From the NCBI RefSeq assembly GCF_000974445.1, contig NZ_BBOJ01000005.1, positions 62,001 to 126,000 of the forward strand: a stretch of DNA of 64,000 nt. Direction: 5' to 3'. Positions 33,494 through 41,777 of the stretch are shown here, in pieces (the stretch's first letter is position 1; each line of letters starts with the position of its first letter). A program made the translations under genes and the position numbers. This DNA comes from Lentzea aerocolonigenes. GTDB lineage: Bacteria; Actinomycetota; Actinomycetes; Mycobacteriales; Pseudonocardiaceae. The notes beneath the pieces were generated by a model. That model ran no database searches. It saw only the letters and a program-made list of their open reading frames with translations, and was not told the DNA's origin.

Positions 33494-34699
33494 ATGACCA
33501 GGCGACTCGCGTACGCACAGCTGACGAACTCCATCGGTGACGGCGGGTTCCTCGTCGTTTCGGCGTTGTACTTCACCCAGATCGTCGGCCTGAGCGCGGC
33601 ACGGGTCGGCCTCGCGCTGACCCTCGCGTGGGGCGTGGGTGCCGTCGCGGGCGTCGCCCTCGGCCACGTCGCCGACCGGCTCGGCCCGCGCACCACCGCC
33701 GTCGTGCTGGCCGCGGCGACGGCGGTGAGCATCGGGGTCCTGCTCTTCACCCGGCACTTCGCGGTGTTCGTGCTGGTCATGTGCCTGTACGCGAGCTTCC
33801 AGAGCGGGCTGCAGGCCTCCAGGCAGGCACTCCTCGCCGGGCTCACGACGCCGGAGGAACGCACCCGAGCCCGCGCCCGCATCCAGTCCACGGCCAACGC
33901 GGGCATCGCGATCGGCGCCGCGGCAGGTGGGTTCGCACTGCACCTCGGCACCGAGACCGCCTACACGGCCGTGTTCGTGCTCGACGCCCTCAGCTTCGTC
34001 GCCGCGGCCGCGATCCTGAGCACGCTGCCGGAGACCGTGATGACCCGCGCCAAGGGCAAGTTCGACGTGCTGAAGGACCGCCCGTACGCCCTGATCACGT
34101 TGATCAACGCCGTGATGCTGCTCTACATGCCGCTGCTGAGCCTGATCATCCCGCTGTGGATCGTGCAGCGGACCGAGGCGCCGACGTGGCTCGCCGCCGC
34201 GCTGCTGGTGCTCAACACGGCCGCCGTCGTGCTGTTCCAGGTCCGGATCGCCAAGCGTGCCAACGGTCTCGGCTCCGCGTCCAGGCTCGTGCGGCACGCC
34301 GGACTGATCATGCTCGCGTCCTGCGCGGTCTTCGCGGTGACGGCGTTCAGCCTCGGCGCGTGGAAGGGCGCGGCGTTGCTGATCGTCGCCGCCGCGTTGC
34401 AGGTGCTCGGCGAGATGATGCTCGCCTCCGGGGCGTGGGAGATCAGCTTCTCCCTCGCGCCCGCCGACCGGCAGGGCCAGTACCAGGGCTTCTTCGCGAC
34501 CGGAACGGCAGTCGCGCGCATGGTCGGCCCCGCGCTGCTCACCACCGTCGTCCTCGGCTGGGGCTCGCTCGGGTGGCTCGCGGTCGGCGGGCTGTTCGTC
34601 GTGGCCGGTTACGCGATGGGACCCGCGGTGCGCTGGGCCCGCGAGAAGAACTCCACCAGCACCGGTGCCGCGGCCGACGCCTTGAGCATGTGCGTCTGA
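33494..34699 (+). CDS. MFS transporter
   Basis: 401 residues with about 12 spans in two halves. GHVADRLGPRTTAV after span 2 is the MFS loop motif; FQSGLQASRQALLAGLTTPEERTRARAR follows span 4 and resembles actinomycete drug exporters. The final ~20 residues (REKNSTSTGAAADALSMCV) lie in a stretch that also encodes the C-terminus of the convergent hydrolase: a 91-bp tail-to-tail overlap. The substrate is unknown. Confidence 0.88.
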   Translation: MTRRLAYAQLTNSIGDGGFLVVSALYFTQIVGLSAARVGLALTLAWGVGAVAGVALGHVADRLGPRTTAVVLAAATAVSIGVLLFTRHFAVFVLVMCLYASFQSGLQASRQALLAGLTTPEERTRARARIQSTANAGIAIGAAAGGFALHLGTETAYTAVFVLDALSFVAAAAILSTLPETVMTRAKGKFDVLKDRPYALITLINAVMLLYMPLLSLIIPLWIVQRTEAPTWLAAALLVLNTAAVVLFQVRIAKRANGLGSASRLVRHAGLIMLASCAVFAVTAFSLGAWKGAALLIVAAALQVLGEMMLASGAWEISFSLAPADRQGQYQGFFATGTAVARMVGPALLTTVVLGWGSLGWLAVGGLFVVAGYAMGPAVRWAREKNSTSTGAAADALSMCV

Positions 34700-35433
34700 C
34701 CCGGCAGCTCCTGGTACTCGACGTCCCCGAGGACCTCCGCGACGTTCTTCATCGTGTTGCGCAGGTACTCGGGGCTCTTGCCGCCGTTCATGACGAGCGT
34801 CGGCACCTTGATGTTCCAGCGGTTCGCGGGCAACGGCTCGCCGCGGCCGTCGTCGCCGAGGAGGCGCAGGTCCCACGGCAGGGTGTGCGCGACCAGCTTG
34901 AGCTTCTTCCACACCGGGGTCAGCTTCATGATCGCGAGACCGATGCCGGGCACGCCGACCATCTTCATGAACATCGTCACCGCGGCGGAACGCTCGCCAC
35001 GCGCGATGAGTCCGTCCATCGTGGCCACGACGTCGGCTGGGCGCGGGGTGTACGTGTCGTCCACGACCATGGGCAGCTCGTAGAGCGCGAGCCGGGTGAT
35101 GGTCGGCAGCTTCGTCGCCGCCTCCAGCGCCAGCACCGCGCCGGAGGACTGCCCGAACACGAACGCGCTGCCGCCGGCCTCCTTCACCAGCGCGTCGAGG
35201 TCGTCGATCTCGTTCTGGAGCGACCACGGCGTGGCGCCGTCGCCGGTCTCGCCGCGGCCGCGCCGGTCGTAGGTGTAGACGGTGAAGTTCTTGTCCAGCA
35301 CGGACGCCAGCTCGGTCGACGGGCCGAACATCCGGTGGCACATCGCGCCGTCCACGAGGACCAGCGCCGGTCCTGAACCGGTGACCGAGTAGGCGATCTC
35401 CGTGCCGTCGGCCGAGGTCGTGAAGCGCGTCAT
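34609..35433 (-). CDS. Alpha/beta hydrolase
   Basis: 274 residues. LVLVDGAMCHRMFG supplies the oxyanion strand, YDRRGRGETG is a family signature, FGQSSGAVLALEAA holds the nucleophile Ser, and the His lies in LPGQTHMLKASAAAP. It resembles small esterases or haloperoxidase-like hydrolases. The start overlaps the stop of the SRPBCC gene by 4 bp (ATGA type), so the two are translated in a coupled manner. The 3' end overlaps the MFS gene by 91 bp. Confidence 0.9.
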   Translation of the reverse strand: MTRFTTSADGTEIAYSVTGSGPALVLVDGAMCHRMFGPSTELASVLDKNFTVYTYDRRGRGETGDGATPWSLQNEIDDLDALVKEAGGSAFVFGQSSGAVLALEAATKLPTITRLALYELPMVVDDTYTPRPADVVATMDGLIARGERSAAVTMFMKMVGVPGIGLAIMKLTPVWKKLKLVAHTLPWDLRLLGDDGRGEPLPANRWNIKVPTLVMNGGKSPEYLRNTMKNVAEVLGDVEYQELPGQTHMLKASAAAPVLVEFFSRAQRTAGPIA

Positions 35434-36113
35434 TTCTGCTCTCCCAGGGTGGTGTCGAGGAAGCTCTGCCAGTCCTGCTCGGACTCGGTGCCCTCGAAGA
35501 CGTGGTGCGCGGCGATGAACGGGCCGAAGAACCCGCGCATGAAGCGGTACATGCCCTTGTCGGTGCGCAGACCGAGCGTGTGGGCGTTGCGGTGGTACTC
35601 GACGGCGTCCGGGAGCTTGTCGGCCAGCGCCGCGTCGAGCTTCTTCCAGGCCTCGTCCCAGTCGCTGACCATCGGCCCGAAGACCGTCAGCGGACGGGCC
35701 GTGCGGCCGGCGAAGTGGTGCAGGTACTCGCTCAGCGTGCTCCGGAACAGCGCGCCGCCCAGCGTCATGGCCTCGAACTCGTCGGCCCAGTCGTCGCCGG
35801 GCAGGAAGCCGCTCGTGACCATCCGCAGCACGGTGCTGCCGTGCTCGCGGCCCTCGACGAGGAACTCGTAGGCGATGAACCTGCCGTCGGGCGCCTCACC
35901 GCTGTTGTAGGCGAAGCGGTGCGGCGGTTCGGACGCGGTGATCTCGCTCGTCGGCTGGTACCCGCCGAACGCCATCTTGACCTGGCCGTTCGCGACCTCG
36001 TTGCGGCCCATGAACCACGAGTCGATGCCCGGCCCCGTCGCGATGGCCGTCCAGACGTCCTCGACCGAGGCCGGCACCTCGATGTCGTCTGTGCTCTCGA
36101 ACGCGTGGCCCAT
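35430..36113 (-). CDS. SRPBCC (AHSA1-type) protein
   Basis: 227 residues. The N-terminal ~145 residues are a START/AHSA1 fold (IEVPASVEDVWTAIATGPGI, SWFMG; PPHRFAYNSGEA; STVLRMVTSGFLPGDDWADE). An extra ~80-residue C-terminal part is less conserved. Such proteins bind hydrophobic ligands and in actinomycetes are often under an ArsR-type repressor, but none is adjacent. It is first in an operon with the hydrolase. The promoter lies in the inverted repeat at 36171-36196. Confidence 0.85.
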   Translation of the reverse strand: MGHAFESTDDIEVPASVEDVWTAIATGPGIDSWFMGRNEVANGQVKMAFGGYQPTSEITASEPPHRFAYNSGEAPDGRFIAYEFLVEGREHGSTVLRMVTSGFLPGDDWADEFEAMTLGGALFRSTLSEYLHHFAGRTARPLTVFGPMVSDWDEAWKKLDAALADKLPDAVEYHRNAHTLGLRTDKGMYRFMRGFFGPFIAAHHVFEGTESEQDWQSFLDTTLGEQK

Positions 36114-36170
36114 CAGCTCGCTCCTGTCTGGTTCGTGGATGGTCCCATCCTGCCGCCGACGATTCCATTC

Positions 36171-36196
36171 GTCAAGACAGTCTCTCTAGTCTTGAC
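36171..36196. promoter_or_regulatory. Inverted repeat with divergent -35 boxes in its arms
   Basis: GTCAAGAC (36171-36178) and GTCTTGAC (36189-36196), 8-bp arms with a 10-nt spacer. Each arm carries an outward TTGAC: TTGACA toward the DUF998 gene, and TTGACG toward the SRPBCC gene with CAGGAT 17 bases further. A dimeric repressor here would block both promoters. Confidence 0.65.
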
Positions 36197-36246
36197 AAAA
36201 AAACTTGTCGGTGGTTCCGTTCTCGCCACAACCTCAGGAGGAACCC

Positions 36247-36831
36247 ATGTCCCGCATCGCGTGCGGCGTCGTCGCCGGCCCGCTCTACCTCGTCACCGGC
36301 TACGCCCAGGCCTTCACCCGCGAGGGCTTCGACCCGTCGCGGCACCCGTTCAGCATGCTCAGCCTCGGCTCGCTGGGCTGGATCCAGATCGCCAACTTCA
36401 TCGTGAGCGGTGCCCTGTTCGTCATCGCCGCCACGGGCATGGCGAAGCACACGAAGTGGGGCGCGCGCCTGATCGGGCTCATGGGTGTGGGGATGATCCT
36501 CGGCGGCGTGTTCGTCGCCGACCCGGGCCTGGGCTTCCCCGCGGGAGCACCGGAGGGCCCGCCGGCGTCGATGTCGTGGCACGGCGCGCTGCACGCGGTG
36601 GCGTTCGGCCTGGCCATGATCGGCTGGATCGGCGCGTGCTTCGTGTTCGCGCGTAGGCTCGGAGGATGGCTGGCGGTGATGAGCGGCCTGACGGGCGTGC
36701 TCCTGATGGTGCCGATGGCGTTCCTGGGCAACCCTTCGGGCACCGTGCTGCTCTACGTCGTGGCGACGATCGGCTGGCTGTGGACCTCGGTCGTGTCCCT
36801 GAAGCTGAACCGGCCTGCCTTCTCGAGCTGA
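36247..36831 (+). CDS. DUF998 membrane protein
   Basis: 194 residues from ATG 36247 (CAGGAGG upstream). About six spans: GVVAGPLYLVTGYAQAF, IANFIVSGALFVIAATGMA, LIGLMGVGMILGGVFVA, HAVAFGLAMIGWIGACFVFA and two more. REGFDPSRHPFSMLSLGSLG after the first span is characteristic of DUF998 proteins. Function unknown. It is divergent from the SRPBCC operon across the shared inverted repeat. Confidence 0.85.
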   Translation: MSRIACGVVAGPLYLVTGYAQAFTREGFDPSRHPFSMLSLGSLGWIQIANFIVSGALFVIAATGMAKHTKWGARLIGLMGVGMILGGVFVADPGLGFPAGAPEGPPASMSWHGALHAVAFGLAMIGWIGACFVFARRLGGWLAVMSGLTGVLLMVPMAFLGNPSGTVLLYVVATIGWLWTSVVSLKLNRPAFSS

Positions 36832-36908
36832 TCTGCCCGGAGTGCGGGCGCGTCACCACCGACGAGGACGCGCCCGGATGTGAGGCCTGCCGTCAGCCGA
36901 CGAGCTGA
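36828..36908 (+). CDS. Possible zinc-ribbon microprotein with CTG start
   Basis: A 26-residue frame beginning with CTG at 36828, whose last two bases overlap the TGA stop of the DUF998 gene (36829-36831). It contains two CxxC pairs, CPECG and CEAC, 11 residues apart, as in a small zinc ribbon. Translation by coupling from the upstream gene would be needed, since there is no ATG or GTG. The 3' end overlaps the convergent zinc-ribbon gene by 16 bp. It may be a chance frame. Confidence 0.25.
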   Translation: MICPECGRVTTDEDAPGCEACRQPTS

Positions 36909-37120
36909 TGCGCGTGCATCTTGCTGATGTCGTAGGAGACACCGCAGAACGTGCACTGCAGGCCGTACCTGCTGCTGATGGTGAACAGCGGGATGAAGAA
37001 GATCGTCGGCTTCGTGTAGCGACGGAAGAGGTTGTGCGCGGCCTGGTGGTGGCAGTGCCCGCACACCAGCGTCAGCATCCTCAGCTGCTCGATCGTGGTT
37101 CGCCAGCCGAAAATCACCAT
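36893..37120 (-). CDS. Small zinc-ribbon protein
   Basis: 75 residues. MVIFGWRTTIEQLRMLTLVC is followed by CGHCHH and CTFCG, a four-Cys zinc ribbon with FFIPLFTISSRYGLQC between them. This is a conserved actinomycete small zinc-ribbon family of unknown function, in which the Cys pairs frame a hydrophobic FIPLFP-like segment. The stop is at 36893. Confidence 0.8.
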   Translation of the reverse strand: MVIFGWRTTIEQLRMLTLVCGHCHHQAAHNLFRRYTKPTIFFIPLFTISSRYGLQCTFCGVSYDISKMHAHQLVG

Positions 37121-37216
37121 CTGCGCTCCTTTGGTCGGCTGTCTCTTTGACGTGTGAAGTCCGGTTCGCGTTGCGCCTGAGGTTCACTCCGCGACAGGCC
37201 GGGTAACCGGGACTGC

Positions 37217-37807
37217 ATGAGCGACGTGCAGGACGAACTGCTGCGGACGTTGACCAAAGTCGCCAACGCCCTGCGCAGCGCGGAGATCCCGTTCGCCCTC
37301 ACGGGCGGGTGCGCCGGCTACGCGCGTGGTGGTCCGGCGAGCGAGCACGACGTCGACCTCCTGGTGCGCGAGCAGGACGCCGCCGAGGCCGTGCGGGTGC
37401 TGGTGCAGCGCGGGTTGCGTGCTGCGGAGCCTCCTGAGGACTGGCTGCTCAAGGTCTACGACGGTGATTCGTTGGTGGACCTGCTGTTCCGGCCGAACGA
37501 GCGGCCCGTCACCGACGAGACCCTCGCGATGGCCGAGGAGATGCCGGTCGGTTCCGTGATGTTGCCGGTGATGCCCGCGACGTTCGTGCTGAGCAGCAAG
37601 TTGCTCGTGCTGGACGGGCACCGCTGCGACTTCAGCGAGCTGCTGCCGTTCGCCCGCGCGCTGAGAGAACAGATCGACTGGGAGCAGGTGCGCGAGGAGA
37701 CCAAGCACTCGCCGTACGCCGAAGCGTTCCTGGTGCTCATCGAACGCCTGGACATCATCGGGAGGGGCCATGAGTTCCGAGCAGTACCTGGCGGCAAATC
37801 TGCGTAG
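37217..37807 (+). CDS. Nucleotidyltransferase-fold protein
   Basis: 196 residues. The motif GGCAGYARGGPASEHDVDLL fits the nucleotidyltransferase pattern (GG, then DxD), in the AbiEii/MNT-like group; a third acidic residue may be in DLLFRPNERP. A C-terminal helical part follows. In other contexts such folds act as toxins, but here the gene heads an operon and has no antitoxin-like partner. Its last 38 bases overlap the BON gene. The substrate is unknown. Confidence 0.8.
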   Translation: MSDVQDELLRTLTKVANALRSAEIPFALTGGCAGYARGGPASEHDVDLLVREQDAAEAVRVLVQRGLRAAEPPEDWLLKVYDGDSLVDLLFRPNERPVTDETLAMAEEMPVGSVMLPVMPATFVLSSKLLVLDGHRCDFSELLPFARALREQIDWEQVREETKHSPYAEAFLVLIERLDIIGRGHEFRAVPGGKSA

Positions 37808-38018
37808 GGCGGTGGCGGAGGATCCCAGAACGGCCGAGCTCGGCGTGCGGATCACGGTTCGGGGTGATCACGTGATGCTGTCCGGCGACGTGGCGTGCGC
37901 CGACCGCCGGGCCGCGCTGGAAGAGGTGCTGCACGAGGCCGCGCCAGAACTCACGATCTTCAACGACGTCCGGGTGACCCCGGCCGGTGAGCCGGACGGT
38001 GAGGAGGACCTCCGATGA
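37770..38018 (+). CDS. Small BON-domain protein
   Basis: 82 residues from ATG 37770 (GGAGGGG upstream). One BON domain: LAANLRRAVAEDPRTAELGV, RITVRGDHVMLSGDVACADR, ALEEVLHEAAPELTIFNDVR. No signal peptide, so it is cytoplasmic, unlike OsmY-type BON proteins. It starts within the nucleotidyltransferase gene and its stop overlaps the phosphoesterase start by 4 bp, implying coupled translation. Confidence 0.85.
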   Translation: MSSEQYLAANLRRAVAEDPRTAELGVRITVRGDHVMLSGDVACADRRAALEEVLHEAAPELTIFNDVRVTPAGEPDGEEDLR

Positions 38019-38737
38019 TCCGGGTCGCCGCTGTCGGGGACGTGCACCTCGGCGAGGACATGCGAGGCCGGCTGCGGCCCGCGCTGGAGAAGGTCGGCGA
38101 GCACGCCGACATCCTGTTGCTGGCCGGTGATCTCACCCGGCACGGCACGGTGAGCGAGGCGCAGGTGGTCGCGGACGAGTTCGCGGACCTGCCGGTGCCG
38201 GTCGTCGCCGTGCTCGGCAACCACGACCACCACGACGACAAGCCGCTCGAGGTCACGAAGACCTTGGAGGACAAGGGCATCCACGTGCTGGAGGGCACGA
38301 CGTTCACCCACCGCGTGAACGGCTGCTCGATCGGTGTCGCGGGCGTGAAGGGCTTCGGCGGAGGGTTCGCGGGCAAGTGCGGGAGCGCGTTCGGCGAGCG
38401 CGAGATGAAGGCGTTCATCCAGCACACCTGTGACATCGCGGAGAACCTCGAAGGCGCACTGTCCGAACTGGACACCGACATCAAGGTCGCGCTGACGCAC
38501 TACGCGCCCGTGCCGGACACGTTGCGCGGTGAGCCGCCGGAGATCTACCCGTTCCTCGGCTCCTACCTGCTCGGCGAGGCGATCGACGCGACCGGCACGC
38601 ATCTCGCGGTGCACGGCCACGCGCACTTCGGCACCGAGCAGGGCATGACGCCCGGCGGGGTCCGGGTCCGCAACGTCGCTCAGCCCATCATCCGCACCGC
38701 GTACACGGTCTACGTGTTGGAAGGAAGCCACTCATGA
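38015..38737 (+). CDS. Calcineurin-like metallophosphoesterase
   Basis: 240 residues. Metal-binding motifs in order: GDVHLGEDM, LAGDLTRHG, GNHDHHDD, THYAPVPDT and HGHAHFGTEQ. A two-metal phosphoesterase; the substrate (nucleotide, cyclic nucleotide or phosphoprotein) cannot be told. It overlaps the BON gene start-to-stop by 4 bp and the TPP enzyme gene by 4 bp, placing it in the middle of a coupled operon. Confidence 0.92.
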   Translation: MIRVAAVGDVHLGEDMRGRLRPALEKVGEHADILLLAGDLTRHGTVSEAQVVADEFADLPVPVVAVLGNHDHHDDKPLEVTKTLEDKGIHVLEGTTFTHRVNGCSIGVAGVKGFGGGFAGKCGSAFGEREMKAFIQHTCDIAENLEGALSELDTDIKVALTHYAPVPDTLRGEPPEIYPFLGSYLLGEAIDATGTHLAVHGHAHFGTEQGMTPGGVRVRNVAQPIIRTAYTVYVLEGSHS

Positions 38738-40491
38738 CCGTGGGGGACTTCATCGTGCAACGCCTGCGCGACTGGGGAGTCGAGCAGGTGTTCGCGTATC
38801 CCGGTGACGGCATCAACGGAATCGTGGCGGCGTTCGGCAAGGCGGACAACGATCCGAGGTTCATCCAGACCCGCCACGAGGAGATGGCCGCGTTCGCCGC
38901 AGTCGGCTACGCCAAGTTCAGCGGCGACGTCGGCGTGTGCCTCGCGACGTCGGGGCCCGGCGCGATCCACCTGCTCAACGGCCTGTACGACGCGAAGCTC
39001 GACCACGTGCCGGTCGTCGCGATCGTCGGCCAGACCGCCCGCACCGCGCAGGGCGGCAGCTACCAGCAGGAGGTCGACCTCCACTCGCTGTTCCGCGACG
39101 TCGCCTCGTACCTCGTCGACGTGACGGTGCCGGAACAGCTGCCCAACGCGCTGGACCGGGCGATGCGCACGGCCCAGGCCGACCGCGCACCGGCCGTGGT
39201 GATCATCCCGAACGACGTGCAGGAGCAGGAGTACGAGCCGCCCAAGCACGAGTTCAAGTACATCCCGTCGAGCCCGCCGTCCCGGCCGTCGTCGTGCGTC
39301 GTGCCGGCGAACGACGAGGTGCGGCGTGCGGCCGACGTGCTGAACACCGGTGAGAAGGTCGCGATCCTGATCGGCCAGGGCGCTCGCGGGGCGGCCGCCG
39401 AGGTGCGCGAGGTGGCGGACCTGCTCGGCGCCGGCGTCGCGAAGGCGTTGCTGGGCAAGGACGTGCTGCCCGACGACCTGCCGTACGTGACGGGCTCGAT
39501 CGGGTTGCTCGGCACCAGGCCGTCGTACGAGCTGATGCGCGACTGCGACCGGCTGCTGATCGTCGGCTCGAACTTCCCGTACTCGCAGTTCCTTCCCCAG
39601 TACGGCAAGGCGCGCGGTGTGCAGATCGACGTCGACGGCCGGGCGATCGGCATGCGCTACCCGACCGAGGTCAACCTCGTCGGCGACGCGCGGGAGACGT
39701 TGCGCTCGCTGATCCCGTTGCTGGAGCGCAAGACCGACCGTTCGTGGCGCAACACGATCGAGTCGAACGTCGAGCGCTGGTGGGAGGTCGTGGAACGGCA
39801 GGCGCAGGTGCCCGCCGACCCGGTCAACCCGATGCGGATCGTCTCCGAGCTGTCGAAACGCCTGCCCGCCAACGCGATCGTCACCGCCGACTCCGGTTCC
39901 GCGACCAACTGGTACGCCCGGCTGCTGCGGATCAAGGAGGGCGTGCGGTCGTCGTTGTCCGGCACGTTGGCCACGATGGGCTGCGCTGTCCCGTACGCGC
40001 TGGGCGCCGCGTTCGCCCAACCGAACCGGCCGCTGATCGCGTTGGTCGGTGACGGCGCGATGCAGATGAACGGCATGGCGGAGTTGTTGACGCTGCGCCG
40101 TTACGGCATCCGGTGCGTCGTGTGCGTGTTCCACAACAACGACCTCAACCAGGTCACGTGGGAGCTGCGCGCGATGGGTGGCGCGCCGAAGTTCGATGAG
40201 TCGCAGTCGCTCCCGGACGTGTCGTACGCGGCCTACGCGCGTTCGATCGGCTTGCAGGGCATCGAGGTCAACGACCCGAACCAGCTCGGCACGGCGTGGG
40301 AGACGGCGCTCGCGTTCGAGGGCTCGACCGTGCTCGACGTGCGCTGCGACCCGAACGTGCCGCCGATCCCGCCGCACGCGACGTTCGACCAGATCAAGGA
40401 CATGACCGAGGCGGTGCTGCGCGGCGATCCCGATGCCTGGGAGGTGCTGCGCCGCGGCCTGCAGACCAAGATTCAGGAGTTCCTGCCGTGA
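38734..40491 (+). CDS. Thiamine-pyrophosphate enzyme (PoxB/acetolactate synthase type)
   Basis: 585 residues. TPP-binding Glu in RHEEMAAFAAVGYAKFSG, a central FAD/ADP-type domain (GLLGTRPSYELMRDCDRLLI) and the C-terminal TPP motif GDGAMQMNG ... HNNDLNQVTWE. It resembles pyruvate:quinone oxidase or related TPP-requiring enzymes more than the biosynthetic acetolactate synthase, and no regulatory subunit is nearby. It is coupled by 4-bp overlaps to the phosphoesterase upstream and the F420 oxidoreductase downstream. The substrate is not certain. Confidence 0.88.
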   Translation: MTVGDFIVQRLRDWGVEQVFAYPGDGINGIVAAFGKADNDPRFIQTRHEEMAAFAAVGYAKFSGDVGVCLATSGPGAIHLLNGLYDAKLDHVPVVAIVGQTARTAQGGSYQQEVDLHSLFRDVASYLVDVTVPEQLPNALDRAMRTAQADRAPAVVIIPNDVQEQEYEPPKHEFKYIPSSPPSRPSSCVVPANDEVRRAADVLNTGEKVAILIGQGARGAAAEVREVADLLGAGVAKALLGKDVLPDDLPYVTGSIGLLGTRPSYELMRDCDRLLIVGSNFPYSQFLPQYGKARGVQIDVDGRAIGMRYPTEVNLVGDARETLRSLIPLLERKTDRSWRNTIESNVERWWEVVERQAQVPADPVNPMRIVSELSKRLPANAIVTADSGSATNWYARLLRIKEGVRSSLSGTLATMGCAVPYALGAAFAQPNRPLIALVGDGAMQMNGMAELLTLRRYGIRCVVCVFHNNDLNQVTWELRAMGGAPKFDESQSLPDVSYAAYARSIGLQGIEVNDPNQLGTAWETALAFEGSTVLDVRCDPNVPPIPPHATFDQIKDMTEAVLRGDPDAWEVLRRGLQTKIQEFLP

Positions 40492-41438
40492 AGCTGGGCT
40501 ATTTCCTTTCCTCGGAAGAACACGGACCTCGTGAGCTGGTCCGGCACGCGAAGATGGCCGAAGAGCACGGCTTCGAGGCGTTGTGGATCTCCGACCACTA
40601 CCACCCGTGGAACGACGAGCAGGGCCAGTCGCCGTTCGTGTGGGGCACGATCGGCGCGTTGTCCGAGGCGGTGTCGCTGCCCATCACGACGGCCGTGACG
40701 TGCCCGACCGTCCGCATCCACCCGGCGGTCATCGCTCAGGCCGCGGCCACCGCGGCGGTGCAGACCGAGGGCCGTTTCACGCTCGGCGTGGGCAGCGGTG
40801 AGGCGTTGAACGAGCACGTGCTGGGCGACCACTGGCCGTCCGCGGACGTGCGGCTGGAGATGCTGGAGGAGGCGATCGGCCTCATTCGCACGCTGCACCA
40901 GGGCGACGAGGTCACCCACCACGGCAAGCATTACACCGTGGAGAACGCGCGCGTCTACACCGCGCCCGAACGCCCGGTGCCGATCTACGTGTCCGCGTTC
41001 GGCCCGAAGGCGGTCGAGCTCGCGGCCCGCTGCGGTGACGGCTACGTCTGCGTCGGCCCGGCCGGCGACCTGGTGAAGAAGTACCGCGCCGAGGGCGGTC
41101 GCGGACCGGCGCAGAGCGGGCTCAAGGTCTGCTACGGCGAGGCCGAAGAGGACGCTGTCGCCACCGCGCACCGCTTGTGGCCCAACGACGGCCTGCCCGG
41201 TGAGCTGGCCCAGGTGCTGCCGACGCCGAAGCACTTCGAGCAGGCCTCGGAGCTCGTCACGCCGGAGATGATCGGTTCGTCGATCCCGTGCGGACCGGAT
41301 CCCCAGCGGTACGCAGAGAAGATCAAGGAGTTCGCCGACGCCGGGTTCGACGAGGTCTACGTGCAGCAGATCGGCAAGAACCAGCAGGAGTTCTTCGAGT
41401 TCTGGGCCAAGGAGGTCACGCCGCTGCTCGATGTTTGA
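40488..41438 (+). CDS. F420-dependent LLM-class oxidoreductase (G6PDH-like family)
   Basis: 316 residues from GTG 40488, inside the GTGA overlap with the upstream stop. Luciferase-like TIM barrel: KLGYFLSSEEHGPRELVRHA, LWISDHYHPWNDEQGQSPFV, GVGSGEALNEHVLG and FDEVYVQQIGKNQQEFFEFW. These match the F420-dependent glucose-6-phosphate dehydrogenase-like family (TIGR03557 type). Its position after a TPP enzyme suggests the product of one may feed the other, but this is inference. Confidence 0.9.
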   Translation: MKLGYFLSSEEHGPRELVRHAKMAEEHGFEALWISDHYHPWNDEQGQSPFVWGTIGALSEAVSLPITTAVTCPTVRIHPAVIAQAAATAAVQTEGRFTLGVGSGEALNEHVLGDHWPSADVRLEMLEEAIGLIRTLHQGDEVTHHGKHYTVENARVYTAPERPVPIYVSAFGPKAVELAARCGDGYVCVGPAGDLVKKYRAEGGRGPAQSGLKVCYGEAEEDAVATAHRLWPNDGLPGELAQVLPTPKHFEQASELVTPEMIGSSIPCGPDPQRYAEKIKEFADAGFDEVYVQQIGKNQQEFFEFWAKEVTPLLDV

Positions 41439-41465
41439 CGGCGGGAGCGCAGGGCACCCGGTCCT

Positions 41466-41777
41466 ATGAGGAGATTCCTGCGCGAGCACAGCCTGACGCT
41501 CGTTTTCGCCGGTTTGTTCCTCGCGGCGCTGGTAGGCCAGTTCTTCGCCGGGCACGCCGACTACAACGAGCGTCAGGCTGCGCTGGGTCAACCCCTGGAG
41601 ACCCTTGGCTCGTACCTGTTCTCCGCCGACTTCCTGGTCGACGTCGTGGAGAACTGGCAGTCCGAGTTCCTCGCGATCGCGTCGATAGCGATTCTCAGCG
41701 TCTACCTGCGTGAGCGCGGATCGTCCGAGTCGAAGCCGGTGGGCGCGGCGCACTCGGTGAGCGACGAGTCAGGCTAG
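41466..41777 (+). CDS. DUF6766 small membrane protein
   Basis: 103 residues with two spans: LTLVFAGLFLAALVGQFFAG, and FLAIASIAILSVYLRERGSS near the end. The C-terminal ERGSSESKPVG motif is a hallmark of this actinomycete family. Function unknown. It follows the F420 oxidoreductase by 27 bases and may close the operon that starts at 37217. The 3' end overlaps the convergent NTF2-like gene by 9 bp. Confidence 0.82.
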   Translation: MRRFLREHSLTLVFAGLFLAALVGQFFAGHADYNERQAALGQPLETLGSYLFSADFLVDVVENWQSEFLAIASIAILSVYLRERGSSESKPVGAAHSVSDESG

